Shown in pieces: positions 47,940 to 58,430 of a DNA stretch of 64,000 bases. Origin of the DNA: Pomphorhynchus laevis (lineage: Eukaryota; Acanthocephala; Palaeacanthocephala; Echinorhynchida; Pomphorhynchidae). The notes beneath the pieces are model-generated. The model was not told the DNA's origin. It did no database searches and saw only the letters and a list, made by a program, of their open reading frames with translations. Positions within the stretch are counted from its first letter, which is position 1; each line of letters begins with the position of its first letter. The stretch is from contig WNNJ02003715.1 of the NCBI GenBank assembly GCA_012934845.2, positions 1 through 64,000 of the forward strand, written 5' to 3'. A program made the position numbers and the translations under genes.

Positions 47940-49050
47940 CTCGGCAATTGATTTCATTCGGAGCAAAACTCATTACTCTATGAAGATCTAAGAATTTACC
48001 TTTTTAGTAGACGATGTAAATATAAATCTACATTGGATTTTATACTTATAGAAACGTCCTCGGAATATCAGATTAAATGGTTGAGTAATAAAACAGTTAA
48101 TGAAATAAATGAGGGTCATAGAATTTTTTATTGGGGTTGAAAAGATGTCCCAACGCTTAACACTAGATTTAAACCTTCACATGAGGGAATTCTATATATT
48201 TTAATGACGAAATTAAAAATTTAACAATAATGACCTTTTTCAGAATATAATAGTAATTTTTACAATGTTTAAATTCCTTAAGAAATTATTTTAATTTTTA
48301 TTTTAAATGTAAGTTAATTGAACAATTAATTTTATCAAATGATAGTTTTGAAATAGTATTTTTAGGAATGCATGATTTATTAAGTCAAATATAAATAACT
48401 TTCAGTTTGATTTTTCTGCGTGAGAAAGGATGTTTATATATGCGCTATAATTTAATTTTTGGATACGCTAGTACCTAACCACATTAAGACCAATATGTTT
48501 AAAATACACACCTACAGCATTAAATTTAAAGAATTAAATATGTCGTTTAATTTGAATTTATGAATTTCAATTTCATGCTCAAAGGCATTTACTTATTTAT
48601 TCGTTTTACTAAGATCAGTTACTGTCCAAGTGAAGTAGCTAAAGGGCCACATTAGTTTCGAAATCGTGCGTTTCGAAACTAAGTTCGAAACACCCGATTG
48701 CGGGTTAGGCGTCTGTGGTAAGGCGGTGCATTCCGGTTAAGTTTCCCGAATAAGTTATATTGGATATAAAGTTATAAATATATAAAGTTATATAAAGTTA
48801 TTGGATATGCTAGTACCTAACCACATGAAGACCAGTATGTTTAAAATACACCATGAGTAGTTTAAGGTACAGACAAGATCTTCAATTAGTAAATAAGGCA
48901 ACTATAGCAAAAGCGGAGTTAGATTTGGAAAGAGAAACATTAAGAGTATATACTAAAAAATCAACAGGTTATCGCAAATTGTCTAAGGGGTGGTGGGAAC
49001 TTATTAAGGGATCTAGATCAAAACAGTGGAAAAATTCAACTGTTTGATAT
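47940..49050 (+). mobile_element. LINE fragment resembling family C, decayed
   Basis: Near 48010-48150 the plus strand reads KSTLDFILIETSSEY and NEINEGHRIFYWG, corresponding to the STIDF and (G/D)H stations of an EEP endonuclease. After a gap, a 64-codon frame (48853-49047) has ETLRVYTKKSTGYRKLS and GWWELIKGS, like the WW-containing linker of family C. It is too broken for clade assignment. It is interrupted by a 50-bp direct duplication (48461-48510 and 48803-48852). Confidence 0.5.
48461..48852. repeat. 50-bp direct duplication
   Basis: GGATACGCTAGTACCTAACC... at 48461-48510 recurs with a few changes at 48803-48852, offset 342 bp. Confidence 0.8.
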
Positions 49051-49059
49051 TCCCTTCGA

Positions 49060-49949
49060 CATTCGAAGGAAATATCGAATGTATTAAGTCAAATCAAAAA
49101 GAGACATTTGCAATATGCAATTTATTTATATAATAGAATCAAAGAAACGACAGGCTATTCGATAAAAAGGTTTAATCTAATATTTCAATAGATTCTGCTA
49201 TCATCACCAGGAACTAATGTTTCACAACACGAAATTTTTTTTGCGTGTTGAAAAAAGGTTCAGTCAAATATTTAAATATGTGCTTCTATCATCAGGAGCT
49301 ACCGTTGGTTTTACAAAGAACAGCAACAAACAAATTGGCTAACAATCAAGGAGAAACAGAAGAAAATACATTGATTGAACACACAGATGAATATACAAAG
49401 CAGCAAATAATAAATGTAGAAGCAGAATAAGAGATAAGAAGAAAATAAACTAAAAATTAAAATGTCGTAAAAGTGGTTTTACTTTAATTAATTAATAAAA
49501 AATAATTACATATAGGACTTTTAAAAATTTGGTTGTGAACATATTTTTTTTATTTTTTCGGGTACTTTAAATACTTTTTTGTAATCTGCTATATTTGAAG
49601 CAAACTCATTACAAATTTTTATCTCGTAGACATCGGTGAGTAATTGGTGGTTGCAATTTGCGTTTATTTTTTAGTATTTTTACTGTTAAAAGATTATTTA
49701 CGTTTTGCACTTTATTGTTTAGTTCGTATATTTGTGAGGTGCATGTGACTCCAGCTTTTAGTAATCAAGTTCATCACATAAAAACGATATGTTGTTCAAT
49801 TGAGATGGAAAGGTATGTTAAATGATAGGGAGTGTTTTAGATTATTGGCTTATTTGTAAAATCTTTTTCATCGAATAAGATTGCTGTTACGAAAAATGTT
49901 ATTTACAAAGAACCTTTGCTGTTACAAAGGTTCCTATGGGATCATAATA
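49060..49949. other. No gene identified
   Basis: A 61-codon frame at 49245-49430 (no ATG; Gln/Glu/Thr-rich end) is not recognisable. The rest is AT-rich. Confidence 0.35.
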
Positions 49950-49977
49950 TTGCATAATAGAGATCAAAATGATTTTT

Positions 49978-50313
49978 TTAAGAAATAATAAAGATTTTCT
50001 TAAATACAAGCATACCCCAGTTATATATGTCGGACAACAAAACACCGAAAATAGAAAAGAATGATTGTCAAATAATTCAGTGTATATGTCGATAGTCTCC
50101 TATATACGGACTGGAGGATCGGAGCACTCCAGCTTACACCGACGCGCCGCCTTCCGGCTGAATCACTCAGGGTCTATCACACACCTTAGAGTATAGTCGA
50201 GGCGAACAATGGTAGGGAATCGCGAGATGATGAGCTTGAGAAACCTTAGTATTTGCTCAATGGGATGTCCTTTGGCAAAGAAGACTAATCCAGATATTGA
50301 CCAGGGTAATGTT
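49978..50313 (-). mobile_element. LINE family A, short 3'-end copy
   Basis: Matches the 8733-9187 copy: the same AT tail (AATAAAGATTTTCTTAA), the CGCGCCGCCTTCCGGCTGA stretch and GAGAAACCTTAGT. Similarity stops at about 50313. TTGCATAAT occurs at 49950-49958 and 50348-50356 and may be the target duplication, but the ends do not meet it exactly. Confidence 0.75.
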
Positions 50314-50367
50314 TAGTTAAATACCGCCTTTTTCCGGTCCTCAAATTTTGCATAATGGAAGGTATTA

Positions 50368-50410
50368 GTAATATACGCACGTGCATTTTCAATGCACGTG
50401 CGTATATTAC
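50368..50410. repeat. Perfect 20-bp-stem hairpin containing CACGTG
   Basis: 50368-50387 is the exact reverse complement of 50391-50410 with a 3-nt loop (TTC). Each arm contains GCACGTGC, which includes the E-box CACGTG. Such a perfect stem is exceptional beside the decayed sequence around it. It may be a cruciform, a small foldback element or a hairpin RNA. Confidence 0.95.
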
Positions 50411-51225
50411 ATCTTTTTTAGAAAAATATAAAAAATTAAAAATAAAAATGTGTAGTGCATATTACGTCCTGAATAAAATCATTTGCTCAATTTAGGTTTT
50501 AACCGAGGATAATATCAATTCAACTACCAGATGAAGAGAAATATAATGTTCAATTAGGAATGACCTGTTCAATTTAGGTTTTCACCATAGCGATGACAAA
50601 AATAAATCATTTTGATGAAATGTTTTGACTTGAAATAACTCTCTACTGTCGTCCAAAAGGGTTCCAAAACGATGTAAACTATTAAGGCGCGAACTTCACG
50701 TTAACTAACGTGAATAAAGTTTGTATTTAAAAAACGAATGTATATTTGAAACCAGCCAATTGATCAAAATCGCACAGAAAAGAAGTTGTTAAATTTCAAA
50801 GGTGAATTATACAGATCGAGGTCAGCTTGATATTTAGAGATTTTAATGATCCTGCGGGTAAAAATCTTAAGAAGAACCAAATCAATAATTTACTTATGAT
50901 TTTGTTTAATTTATGATAGTCCTAGGCCAAAATAAGAGAGGAAGGTTGAGGCCAATGATCATACACTAGAGAGATAGTAACATTAAATTAGAAATACATC
51001 CTGAACATTATGATATATCAAAGAATTCCCTTAAAAATCTTTAGAAAGTCCAAACAATAATTTGAAAATAAATTCAAAAAGGATTAATTTAATTAAAAAA
51101 TATTTGTCGTTTTTCTTCACAATATCATTTAATGCAGCAACGCAATATTAAAGTTTGTTTTCTTGAAACTATTGCTCATATATTTATATCATTATAAAGA
51201 AGAACGAAATTTTAGAACGCATAGA
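50411..51225. other. Upstream region of the LRAT-like gene, no other gene seen
   Basis: Mixed AT-rich sequence without long frames. The frame of the next gene is open back to 51163 but without an ATG. Confidence 0.4.
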
Positions 51226-52440
51226 ATGCGGAAATTTAGCAAGCACAGTAAAAGAGCAAATGGAAAAGCGATTATGACCAACTCGACTAATAAAATCCGA
51301 GATGTATTTAGTCGGCATAAGAGCAAGCCATCACCAATTTTCTCCCATAAAAAGTCAAGAGTATTCGCTTATAATGAGCTGATTCCCGGAGACCACCTTA
51401 GTTTTGAATCAGCAGAATCAAAATTCTTAGAATGCATACATGCGATATTTACGAATTTTGTTAATATTGATGATAAGTGCTTAATTGGACTAAGCTTATG
51501 CGTTGACTACGATGAACATCTGAAAAGTATGTTCAATTTTGAGGGACCTGTTCAGAAGGGTACAGTCTTAAGGATTCACCTTGACGTGAATTTTGTTCAA
51601 ATCAAGGTATACAAGTATTTGCATCAACACATTAATCGAGCGGATGTTGTAGAAAGGTCTTTGAAAACTAATGTACAGTCAACAGACATATTACCTTTTA
51701 CTAATGAAACTTTTGTGTCCTATTGTCTTAGCGGTCAACGGGGTATTATAGTTTTCATCGACCCGAAAAAGTTATTGTTAAAGCAGCTGGCCGAAGTTGC
51801 AGGAACACATGTTACTGCAGAGGCTGTTGAAGCTGGTACTAAGTTTGGTATTGTTGTCGCAGCGAGAACACTCAAAAAATTTACGAGAAATACAGCCTTA
51901 CAATCTGTTGCCAAAGGTACTGGAAAACTGGCTGGTCCGGTGCTTGGAACCGCTGTGGAAGCAACTAATACTGGTTTAAAAATTGCTAGCAAGAAGAAAC
52001 AATTAAACCGTGGTGAACTGACAAAAATTGCATTTAACTCATTTATTGCAAAGGAAGCCACTAAAGGCTCAGCCGCTGTAATTGGTGGTATAGGAGGATC
52101 AATAATCGGGGAAATACTTTTGCCTATTCCAATTTTAGGAGGAATTGCTGGTAGTATTGTCGGTGGTACAGTAGGCGCTCTCGTAGATTCGGGTGGTGCA
52201 AAAATTATCGGTAACGCTCTTGTACAGGCTCTAAAGGATATCAAGATCAAAAAAATAGTTAAATCGAAATTTTATACAAACGATGAATATAAGAATACTG
52301 TATTTCTCATATGCGACGACAAACCAGTACGTCAAGTCGATAGTATGTCTGGTCTACAATCGATAAATGATATGATCAAAAATAAAGAATTACAATTATA
52401 CGAACAAGATGATCAGTCAAATATCAGTGATCTGGATTAG
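51226..52440 (+). CDS. LRAT-like (NlpC/P60 superfamily) pseudo-enzyme with glycine-rich membrane tail
   Basis: 404 residues from the first ATG (MRKFSKHSK). The frame is open upstream but only from a TTG. No introns are visible. Residues 1-45 are basic. Residues 47-170 follow the LRAT/HRASLS acyltransferase pattern: LIPGDHLSFES at 52-62 (family 'GD.I'), CIHAIF with His72 in the catalytic-His place, CLIGLS where the second His should be (Gly88), and FTNETFVSYCLSG where the family has 'NCEHFV.YC..G' (Asn160 instead of the catalytic Cys). The spacing from His to the Cys site (88) is near that of HRASLS proteins (90). Residues 281-329 form a hydrophobic glycine-zipper region (GGIGGSIIGEILLPIP, then GGIAGSIVGGTVGALVDSGG), likely a membrane hairpin. 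The tail is acidic. Known LRAT-like enzymes transfer acyl groups at membranes; this one probably cannot. The family call is my inference from motifs; a real coding gene is near certain. Confidence 0.75.
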   Translation: MRKFSKHSKRANGKAIMTNSTNKIRDVFSRHKSKPSPIFSHKKSRVFAYNELIPGDHLSFESAESKFLECIHAIFTNFVNIDDKCLIGLSLCVDYDEHLKSMFNFEGPVQKGTVLRIHLDVNFVQIKVYKYLHQHINRADVVERSLKTNVQSTDILPFTNETFVSYCLSGQRGIIVFIDPKKLLLKQLAEVAGTHVTAEAVEAGTKFGIVVAARTLKKFTRNTALQSVAKGTGKLAGPVLGTAVEATNTGLKIASKKKQLNRGELTKIAFNSFIAKEATKGSAAVIGGIGGSIIGEILLPIPILGGIAGSIVGGTVGALVDSGGAKIIGNALVQALKDIKIKKIVKSKFYTNDEYKNTVFLICDDKPVRQVDSMSGLQSINDMIKNKELQLYEQDDQSNISDLD

Positions 52441-53176
52441 TTTTTAATATATATCTCTTTTCAAAGAATTATAAATTTAATAATTTTCAGCAGCCAATAT
52501 TTCATGAAATGATAAAAACAATACGGATGATCAGTGCTCTTATTTTCAATTATTTCAAAACAAAATTATATTTTTGTTGGATTTTATTAGATGAAATTAT
52601 TATCCAATTTAGCTTTCTTATATATTCATTAATTAAAATGTTTCTTTAAAAGGAAAATTATCGAATAAAAATATTTAAATGAATACGCATCTTACTTAAT
52701 GTGCGAAAACCCTATTTTTTGTTTAACAAAATGTAATATATTTTAATGGGTTCCGACATTATCCTCAAGATGTGAAGGGCGCTTATTAAATTTAATAGAA
52801 AATATAAGAAAGATTATTAAATTATTTAAATTTAATTATTAAATTTTTTATATAAAAATTTAATAGACCGAGAAATATATTATATAAAACTATATAAAGT
52901 TTGTCATATTATATTAACTTTCAGGAAAATACAAACCACTTTAGCATTTTTCTTAAAGATTTTTTAATTTAATGCTTATTCAGTGCATTATTGAGACAGA
53001 ATTTATATAACTAATTTAAAATTAAATAAATAGTAAACTTGAAGGTTGATATATGACTTGTCTAGCCATTAATAGAGTTTTTTTTATTAAAAACGTTTTG
53101 ATAATTGAATGATTAATTAAATGTTTGCAAAAGCCATCGTTCAAATCTTGACATGTGATTTGAACATAATCACGTA
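52441..53176. other. 3' flank of the LRAT-like gene
   Basis: AT-rich sequence. An AATAAA in the right sense lies near 52665 (TCGAATAAAAATA) and may be the polyadenylation signal. No other gene. Confidence 0.4.
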
Positions 53177-55840
53177 AAAAAAGATTTATTTTAACGTGGC
53201 AAATGCGTGCCAGCGCACGCTAACATGACCACAATAAAACAAAAATGTTAATCATCTGTCGAGAAGTTGTGAATGGAGGTGTTTAAATGTGATAAAGGAG
53301 AGAACGCAGCGATGGCGAGGTGGGGTGAGTGTCGTCTAAGAAAGGAAGGTTGATGAACAATGGGGAGTTGACAGCGATGAGACGAAATGTTACGAGAAGA
53401 AGACGGAGTTTGATGCGGATGTGGATGGTGGGCCAGGAGAGTTGGGCAAGATATGTAGATGTGTTGTCGAAGCGACAAAGACGTATGATCACTCAATCGG
53501 CAGAGTTGATTATTCGTTGTAGGGGTAGGATGATGGATTTTGGAGAATTGGCGAAAATGCTAAGGCAGTAATCGATTTTAGGGAAAAGAAGCGATGAAAG
53601 AAGAGACATACAAGAACGGAAGTCGATAAGGGGGCGGATACGGCGGATCTCACAAATAATTAAGTTAAACGATCGGACCTTGTCACGGACGAAGGGTTTA
53701 AGGGAAAGGTGATCATCGAAATGGAAAGCCTAAGAAAGTGAGATTGTGGACTATGGGGATGATCGATGAGGCAAAAGATACAGTGGGTGGATATATGTTT
53801 GGTTTACGGGAGAGGATCCACATCATTTTGGACTTGTCAGGGTTTAGAACGAGATGGATATTGGAGAGACGTTTGTAGATAGAAGAAAGGCAATTTGAGG
53901 CAGAAATGATGATATCGTGTATGCGATGTGCGGGTGCGTGAGCATAGATGAGGATATCATCGGCGTATTGCATGACGTTAAAGGAGTAAGGTTTGATAAA
54001 CGGAGAGAGATCGCCAAGCAGAAGAGTGAAAAACAGGGGACCTAGGACTGAATCTTGTGGGACCCCGCAAAAATAGGGATGGGAGGGGAGGATTATAAAT
54101 TAGAACAGACGCTTAAGGAACGGTCGGATAGTTATGAGGCAAACCATGCTACGGAGGAGGAAGAAAATCCCTAATGATAACGAAGGCGAGAAAGGAGGAC
54201 GGAGTGGTCGAGAAGTGAGTAAGTCGTTGTAAACTTTTATGCAGGCGATTTCTGTGGAGTGATTAGAGCGAAAATCGGATTAGAAAGGAGGGTACAGATT
54301 GGATGAGGAGAGATAAGCGTTGATCTGTATTAAGATGATGCGTTCTAAGAGCTTAGAAAGAGTAGGGAGTAGTTAAATGGGGCGATAGCTAGAAGGAAGA
54401 GAGGGGTCGAGTGATTGTTTCTTAAGGAGAGGAAGAACGATTGCAAATTTCCAGGGTGAAGGAAAGATACGACTGCGGATGGACGAGTTAAACAAGGTTG
54501 TGAGAAAAGGGGATATCGATAAGCATATGGATTTAAGTATGTGGGTAGGCAGGGGATCGACAGGTGATGTTTTGTTGGGCAAGGACATGAGGACAGATGA
54601 GATTTCGGTAGGTGAGACAGGGAGAAGTTGAAAGAGTTCCGGGAGGATGAGGCTAGGCGGGGCAGAGTGGGATAGGATGGAGACCGGGGTGTGAGAGAGC
54701 AACGTGGATACTTTAGTTTTTAGAAATGACGAATAATCATGGGGATTGGATTGATGTTGCAAGGCGAAGAGGAGCGAGCAAGGATTGAGTTAAAAGTATG
54801 CCAGAGAGTATTAGAGTTGAATAAAGTGATGATTTTATGCTGCCAGAAGGAGTTGCATTTGGTACGTAGTAGGTTGAGATGAGACCGGCGAAGAGCAAGA
54901 TAGGAATCACGGAAAGACGGAGTGATCGAGCGGAAATTACGTCTGAGAGAGCGGTGATAGACTCAAAAAGCATGACGGAGTCGACGCTTTGAAAGTGTAT
55001 ATTGGATGTCAAACCATGGGGCATGGTGCAAGCTACGGTGTGGGTGAGGCTTGAAAGGCCAGAGAAGATCGAGAGTGGGTGTGAGTTCAGAGTCGCAAAG
55101 AAAGGCAAGATCGTGAGGAGAGGAACATTTTATTGTGGGATAGGATAGATACGATTTGAGTAAGGCAGAGCGGAGAAGGGATATGTCAAGATATCTCTAA
55201 GGGGGACGTAGGATTGTATGTGTGTGAGGAGGGGTGTGGTTGTGAGTGAGATCAAGGGTGACGAGAAAGTGATCAGATAAACCAGGATCGAAGATGGACA
55301 GTAAGGTGTAGGCAGCAAAATGATCGGGGACAGCGATGATGACGAATTCCCCGACAAGAATATGTGTAGGGGCAGTGGAGATGGGTTTGTAGTTATAGTT
55401 AGATAGAATGTTGATGAACTGGATGAACTCGGTGGAAGAGGGGAGGTCGAGGCGGATGTTGAAGTCGCCAAGAACGATTGAAGGGATGGAGGACAAAGAA
55501 CAGTGGGACAGAAGTTCAGCGAGTTCAGTAAAAAATAAGGAGATAGGAGCAGATGAACCTGGACGGTGTACAATGGCGATATCTAGAGTGATCGGGTTAG
55601 AAGAACGATAAGTGAGCAGTTTAAAAGAGCAAGGACTGAAAGGGGAAGTGATTTTGCGAATAGACGCGGGGTGACGGGCTAATGCGACAATGCCGCCATA
55701 ATTAGAGTATTTAGAAGGTGATGAGCTGAGGGGTCGAGCGGATTAGACTAGTGAGCAACCGGTAGAGAGCAAACGGCGGATGGAGAGGTGGTCAGAATCG
55801 GAATGCCAGGATTCGGTGAGAAAGAAGAATCAGGTAGATT
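53177..55840 (-). mobile_element. LINE family B (CR1/L2-like), longer copy
   Basis: On minus: the endonuclease starts at a 'TESWHSDSDH' station near 55830, then SIPSIVLGDFNIRLDLPSS (55490) and DPGLSDHFLVTLDL (55270). The RT opening VDPLPTHILKSICLSISPF and FAIVLPLLKKQSLDPSLP-SYRPI is at 54570-54380, and the catalytic box MQYADDILIYAHAP is at 53973. The C-terminus is shortened compared with the 19-21 kb copy by about 100 bp. The 3' end matches that copy (AATAAATC then T-rich). It is 5'-truncated at the start of the endonuclease. Frame breaks are scattered, but several domains remain open over 100 codons, so it is younger than the nested copy. Confidence 0.85.
55130..55573 (-). pseudogene. LINE B endonuclease fragment
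   Basis: Overlapping open frames at 55197-55496 (GDFNIRLD and SDHFLVTL, the core EEP sites) and 55130-55573. They would nick target DNA to start reverse transcription. It is part of the broken family B copy. Confidence 0.7.
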
Positions 55841-56007
55841 AATCAGATAGAAATACCTGATTAATTAACACCTACTAGGTGTGTTATTACCTGATTAACA
55901 CAAAATTATACACAACCAAATGTTTTATTTAAATCTTTTAATAAACATACTGTTGTAAAGAAAATATCAAACGCTTGTATTTTTACAAAATGTAATATAT
56001 TTTTAAG
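55841..56007. other. Short spacer between LINE B and LINE A
   Basis: AT-rich, with small repeated ACCTGATTAA words (about 55858-55905). No gene. Confidence 0.5.
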
Positions 56008-58430
56008 ATTGTTGGGAGGATGTCCACCTTAGAAGAAGACTAATATCGAGATCGCCCAAGTACCCCAAATGCGTACTTAAGTTTTCCCATTCAAAGACAG
56101 ATGCTGGGCCCGTTTTAGAGTCCCTTTAGCTCTCTTCAAAATACCTTTAAGTCTATCCATGTCAGCTTTCGCCGACCAGTTCACCGTAATTGTGAACCCC
56201 AGGTATTTTACTCGAATTGTGAAGATGGGGAGTTGTTGAGGTTGCAAAATGGAGGAGAGTGCAGATAGTGCTAGTCTCTTAAGTTTCTTTTTATATTGGA
56301 GTGGCGCCATGAAAGACTACCACCTGCGATTTTTCAGAGTTTAGAATAAGATTGGATGTGGATACCTGATCTTTTAATCTTAAAAAGAATCGGTTGATGT
56401 CCGAGACTACATCTTTGTAACAGCGTCCAGAAAACAGGCCTGTGGTATCATCAGCATATACCACAAGATAATGATCGCGTTTGAAAGCCTTTAAGAGAAC
56501 AATAGAGCTAGCAAGATATAAGATACGAGATAGTGGGGTACCTTGAGGCACACCTGTAAGAGGGTAGAACTGATGATCATCAGGGTCGTCTTCATAGTAG
56601 AACCGCTTGATGTACAGCAATATCTTCACCCTGTTAATAATTCTGCAGGCAGCCCGAGGGACCTGAGAGAGGAGATAACGAACGGAATTTAGATACGGTC
56701 AAATGCAGCGGAAAAGTCAAGAAAAACAGCCACATCAAGCTGATGACTCTTATCCTGACAAAACTGATGCACTTCATTAATTGCTAAATAAACCAAACGC
56801 CCTTTGACAAACCCATGAAAACTCGGTGGGATTAAGTTACGCGTCCTTTGATAATCGCGGATTCTACGCGCAAGCGCTTTTTCGTAGATGGATATGAGGG
56901 AATTTTGAATCGAAATGGACTGCCGTTCGTTGGGACATGAAACCGATTTTTTCTTAGGTAAAAATATACGTCGGCTAATATTGATGCCGGCTACATCAGA
57001 TCGTGATGCTAAAAGCATTGTGAAAAGCATTGCCAAAAGCTGACAAACTCGAGAAGATAGTGGAGCAACGGATTTGAAAATGCCCGGAATTGGCCCCAGG
57101 AGTTAAGGATATTCGTAACAGATAAGTCCCTGCTCCTGAAGTAATCTTAAGGCGGGATTAGCTGGGGAGAAAAAAATTTCTCTATAATTATGTAGGGCTA
57201 GTGACTCCTCCAAAAGTCTATCAAGGCCTACGCTAATAATACAAAACCGATGTCCTCTCCCGCCAGCAGACTAGTTTATCCTTCTTGAATATCTTCCAGA
57301 AGGAAGCCTGAGAGGGACTAAGACGATCAATACTCGTCATGTCCCTACTCAGCTAGATCCGATATCTAGAACTTCAGTATGCATTCGAGATAACCTGCCT
57401 GAAGGAAGCAGAGAGATTGAGATGGTGTAACATTTTTGCTAGGACCTTGAGTTTTGTTGGAGTGGGATTGTAAATTCGAACTCTAAGTAGTCGAAAGGAT
57501 CTCAGTAGCTTGCGAAGTGATGTAGGAATTAAATTCGGTCAACTTTTCATTCCCAATTCTGAGGAAGAGTTGGATAGCTGCCTGGAAGTAGGCCACTCTA
57601 ATAGGATCAAGAAGAAACCTACTTTTCAGCAACGTATCTTCCTCTAGCAGCCAGCTTATTATATCATGATAAGTGATCAGCTGTTGGTGCGATTGCTCAG
57701 TTCAAATGGGTTACAACAATTATATCTTATGTAGTAATATGTCGAGGAGAGAATTTTTTGTAGAGTAATGAAAGGTGAGGTAAGATGGTTTATGAATAAG
57801 ATAGTCGATCTTGCCTTTGCGGAGCGCTGCATTAATCCAACGATCAGTTCTATCGTTGAAGTCACCAATTAACATTTTATAACCGATCCCCAATATTCGA
57901 TCTAGGAGGTCACGGTTCTTGTGAATTTCTCTTGTTCGAATATAGACATTGGTTATGCTAATACGCTTACCGTTCTTACAGTGATATAACTAAACAAGAA
58001 AGGGCTGGAAACGAGTAGTTTAATAAGAGAGAAGACCTTAAGGAGCCCTTAACTAAGGTTAAAAGACCTTGTGAAGAAGAGGAGTATGGAGGGGCTATGC
58101 AAGGAGTATAGTGAGTGTAAATATGCTTTGGGATAAATCGAGTAATGTGCTGGGGTATACGGATAGACCTCGGCTCCGGAAAGACTGTAACATCTGCATC
58201 TCTACCATATAGAAGCCTAAGGACAGAAGCAACTCCAGAATTTCACTGAAGATGTTCGGTAAAAAAGCTCTTGAGAACTTCCCATTGCGCTAATGTAACC
58301 GGAGTGGGACGCCCTTCACCTAGTCAGAACAAAAGGCAGAAAGCTTGCCCTCTCCACCCCCTGTGGCTTCCGGAGAAGTCGCTTGCCCACGGGCATTATT
58401 TTCATATTCCTCGGTATTTGCGACTGCCCA
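56008..58430 (-). mobile_element. LINE family A copy 2 (endonuclease plus RT)
   Basis: On minus from about 58430: end of ORF1, endonuclease (57960-57500; 'GDFNDRTDRW' text near 57870), and RT from 57036 with HGFVKGRLVYLAINEVHQF, VAVFLDFSAAFDRI, LTGVPQGTPLSRILYLA and LVVYADDTTGLFSGR (intact YADD), then a thumb with IRVKYLGFTITVNWSAKADM to 56077. It lacks the last 270 bp seen in the 8.7 kb copy, so its 3' end has been lost. It is joined head-to-tail with copy 1. The DFSAAFDRI and YADDT motifs place it in the Jockey/I/R1 group. Confidence 0.85.
56291..57036 (-). pseudogene. LINE A reverse transcriptase (copy 2)
   Basis: Two frames, 57036-56689 and 56629-56291, cover the RT fingers and palm. They include the first catalytic Asp (FLDFSAAFDRI), the GVPQGTPLS motif and the VVYADDTTG box. 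A short out-of-frame stretch separates them. The catalytic residues themselves are preserved. Confidence 0.8.

Noticed and set aside
49950-50356. TTGCATAAT pair as target duplication of the 50-kb LINE A copy
   Set aside because: The word occurs at both sides, but the homologous ends fall about 20-35 bp short of it, so the match may be chance; it is mentioned only as a possibility.
51735-52250. 171-codon ORF on minus, Pro/Ala-rich
   Set aside because: Antisense shadow of the glycine- and alanine-rich part of the LRAT-like gene.
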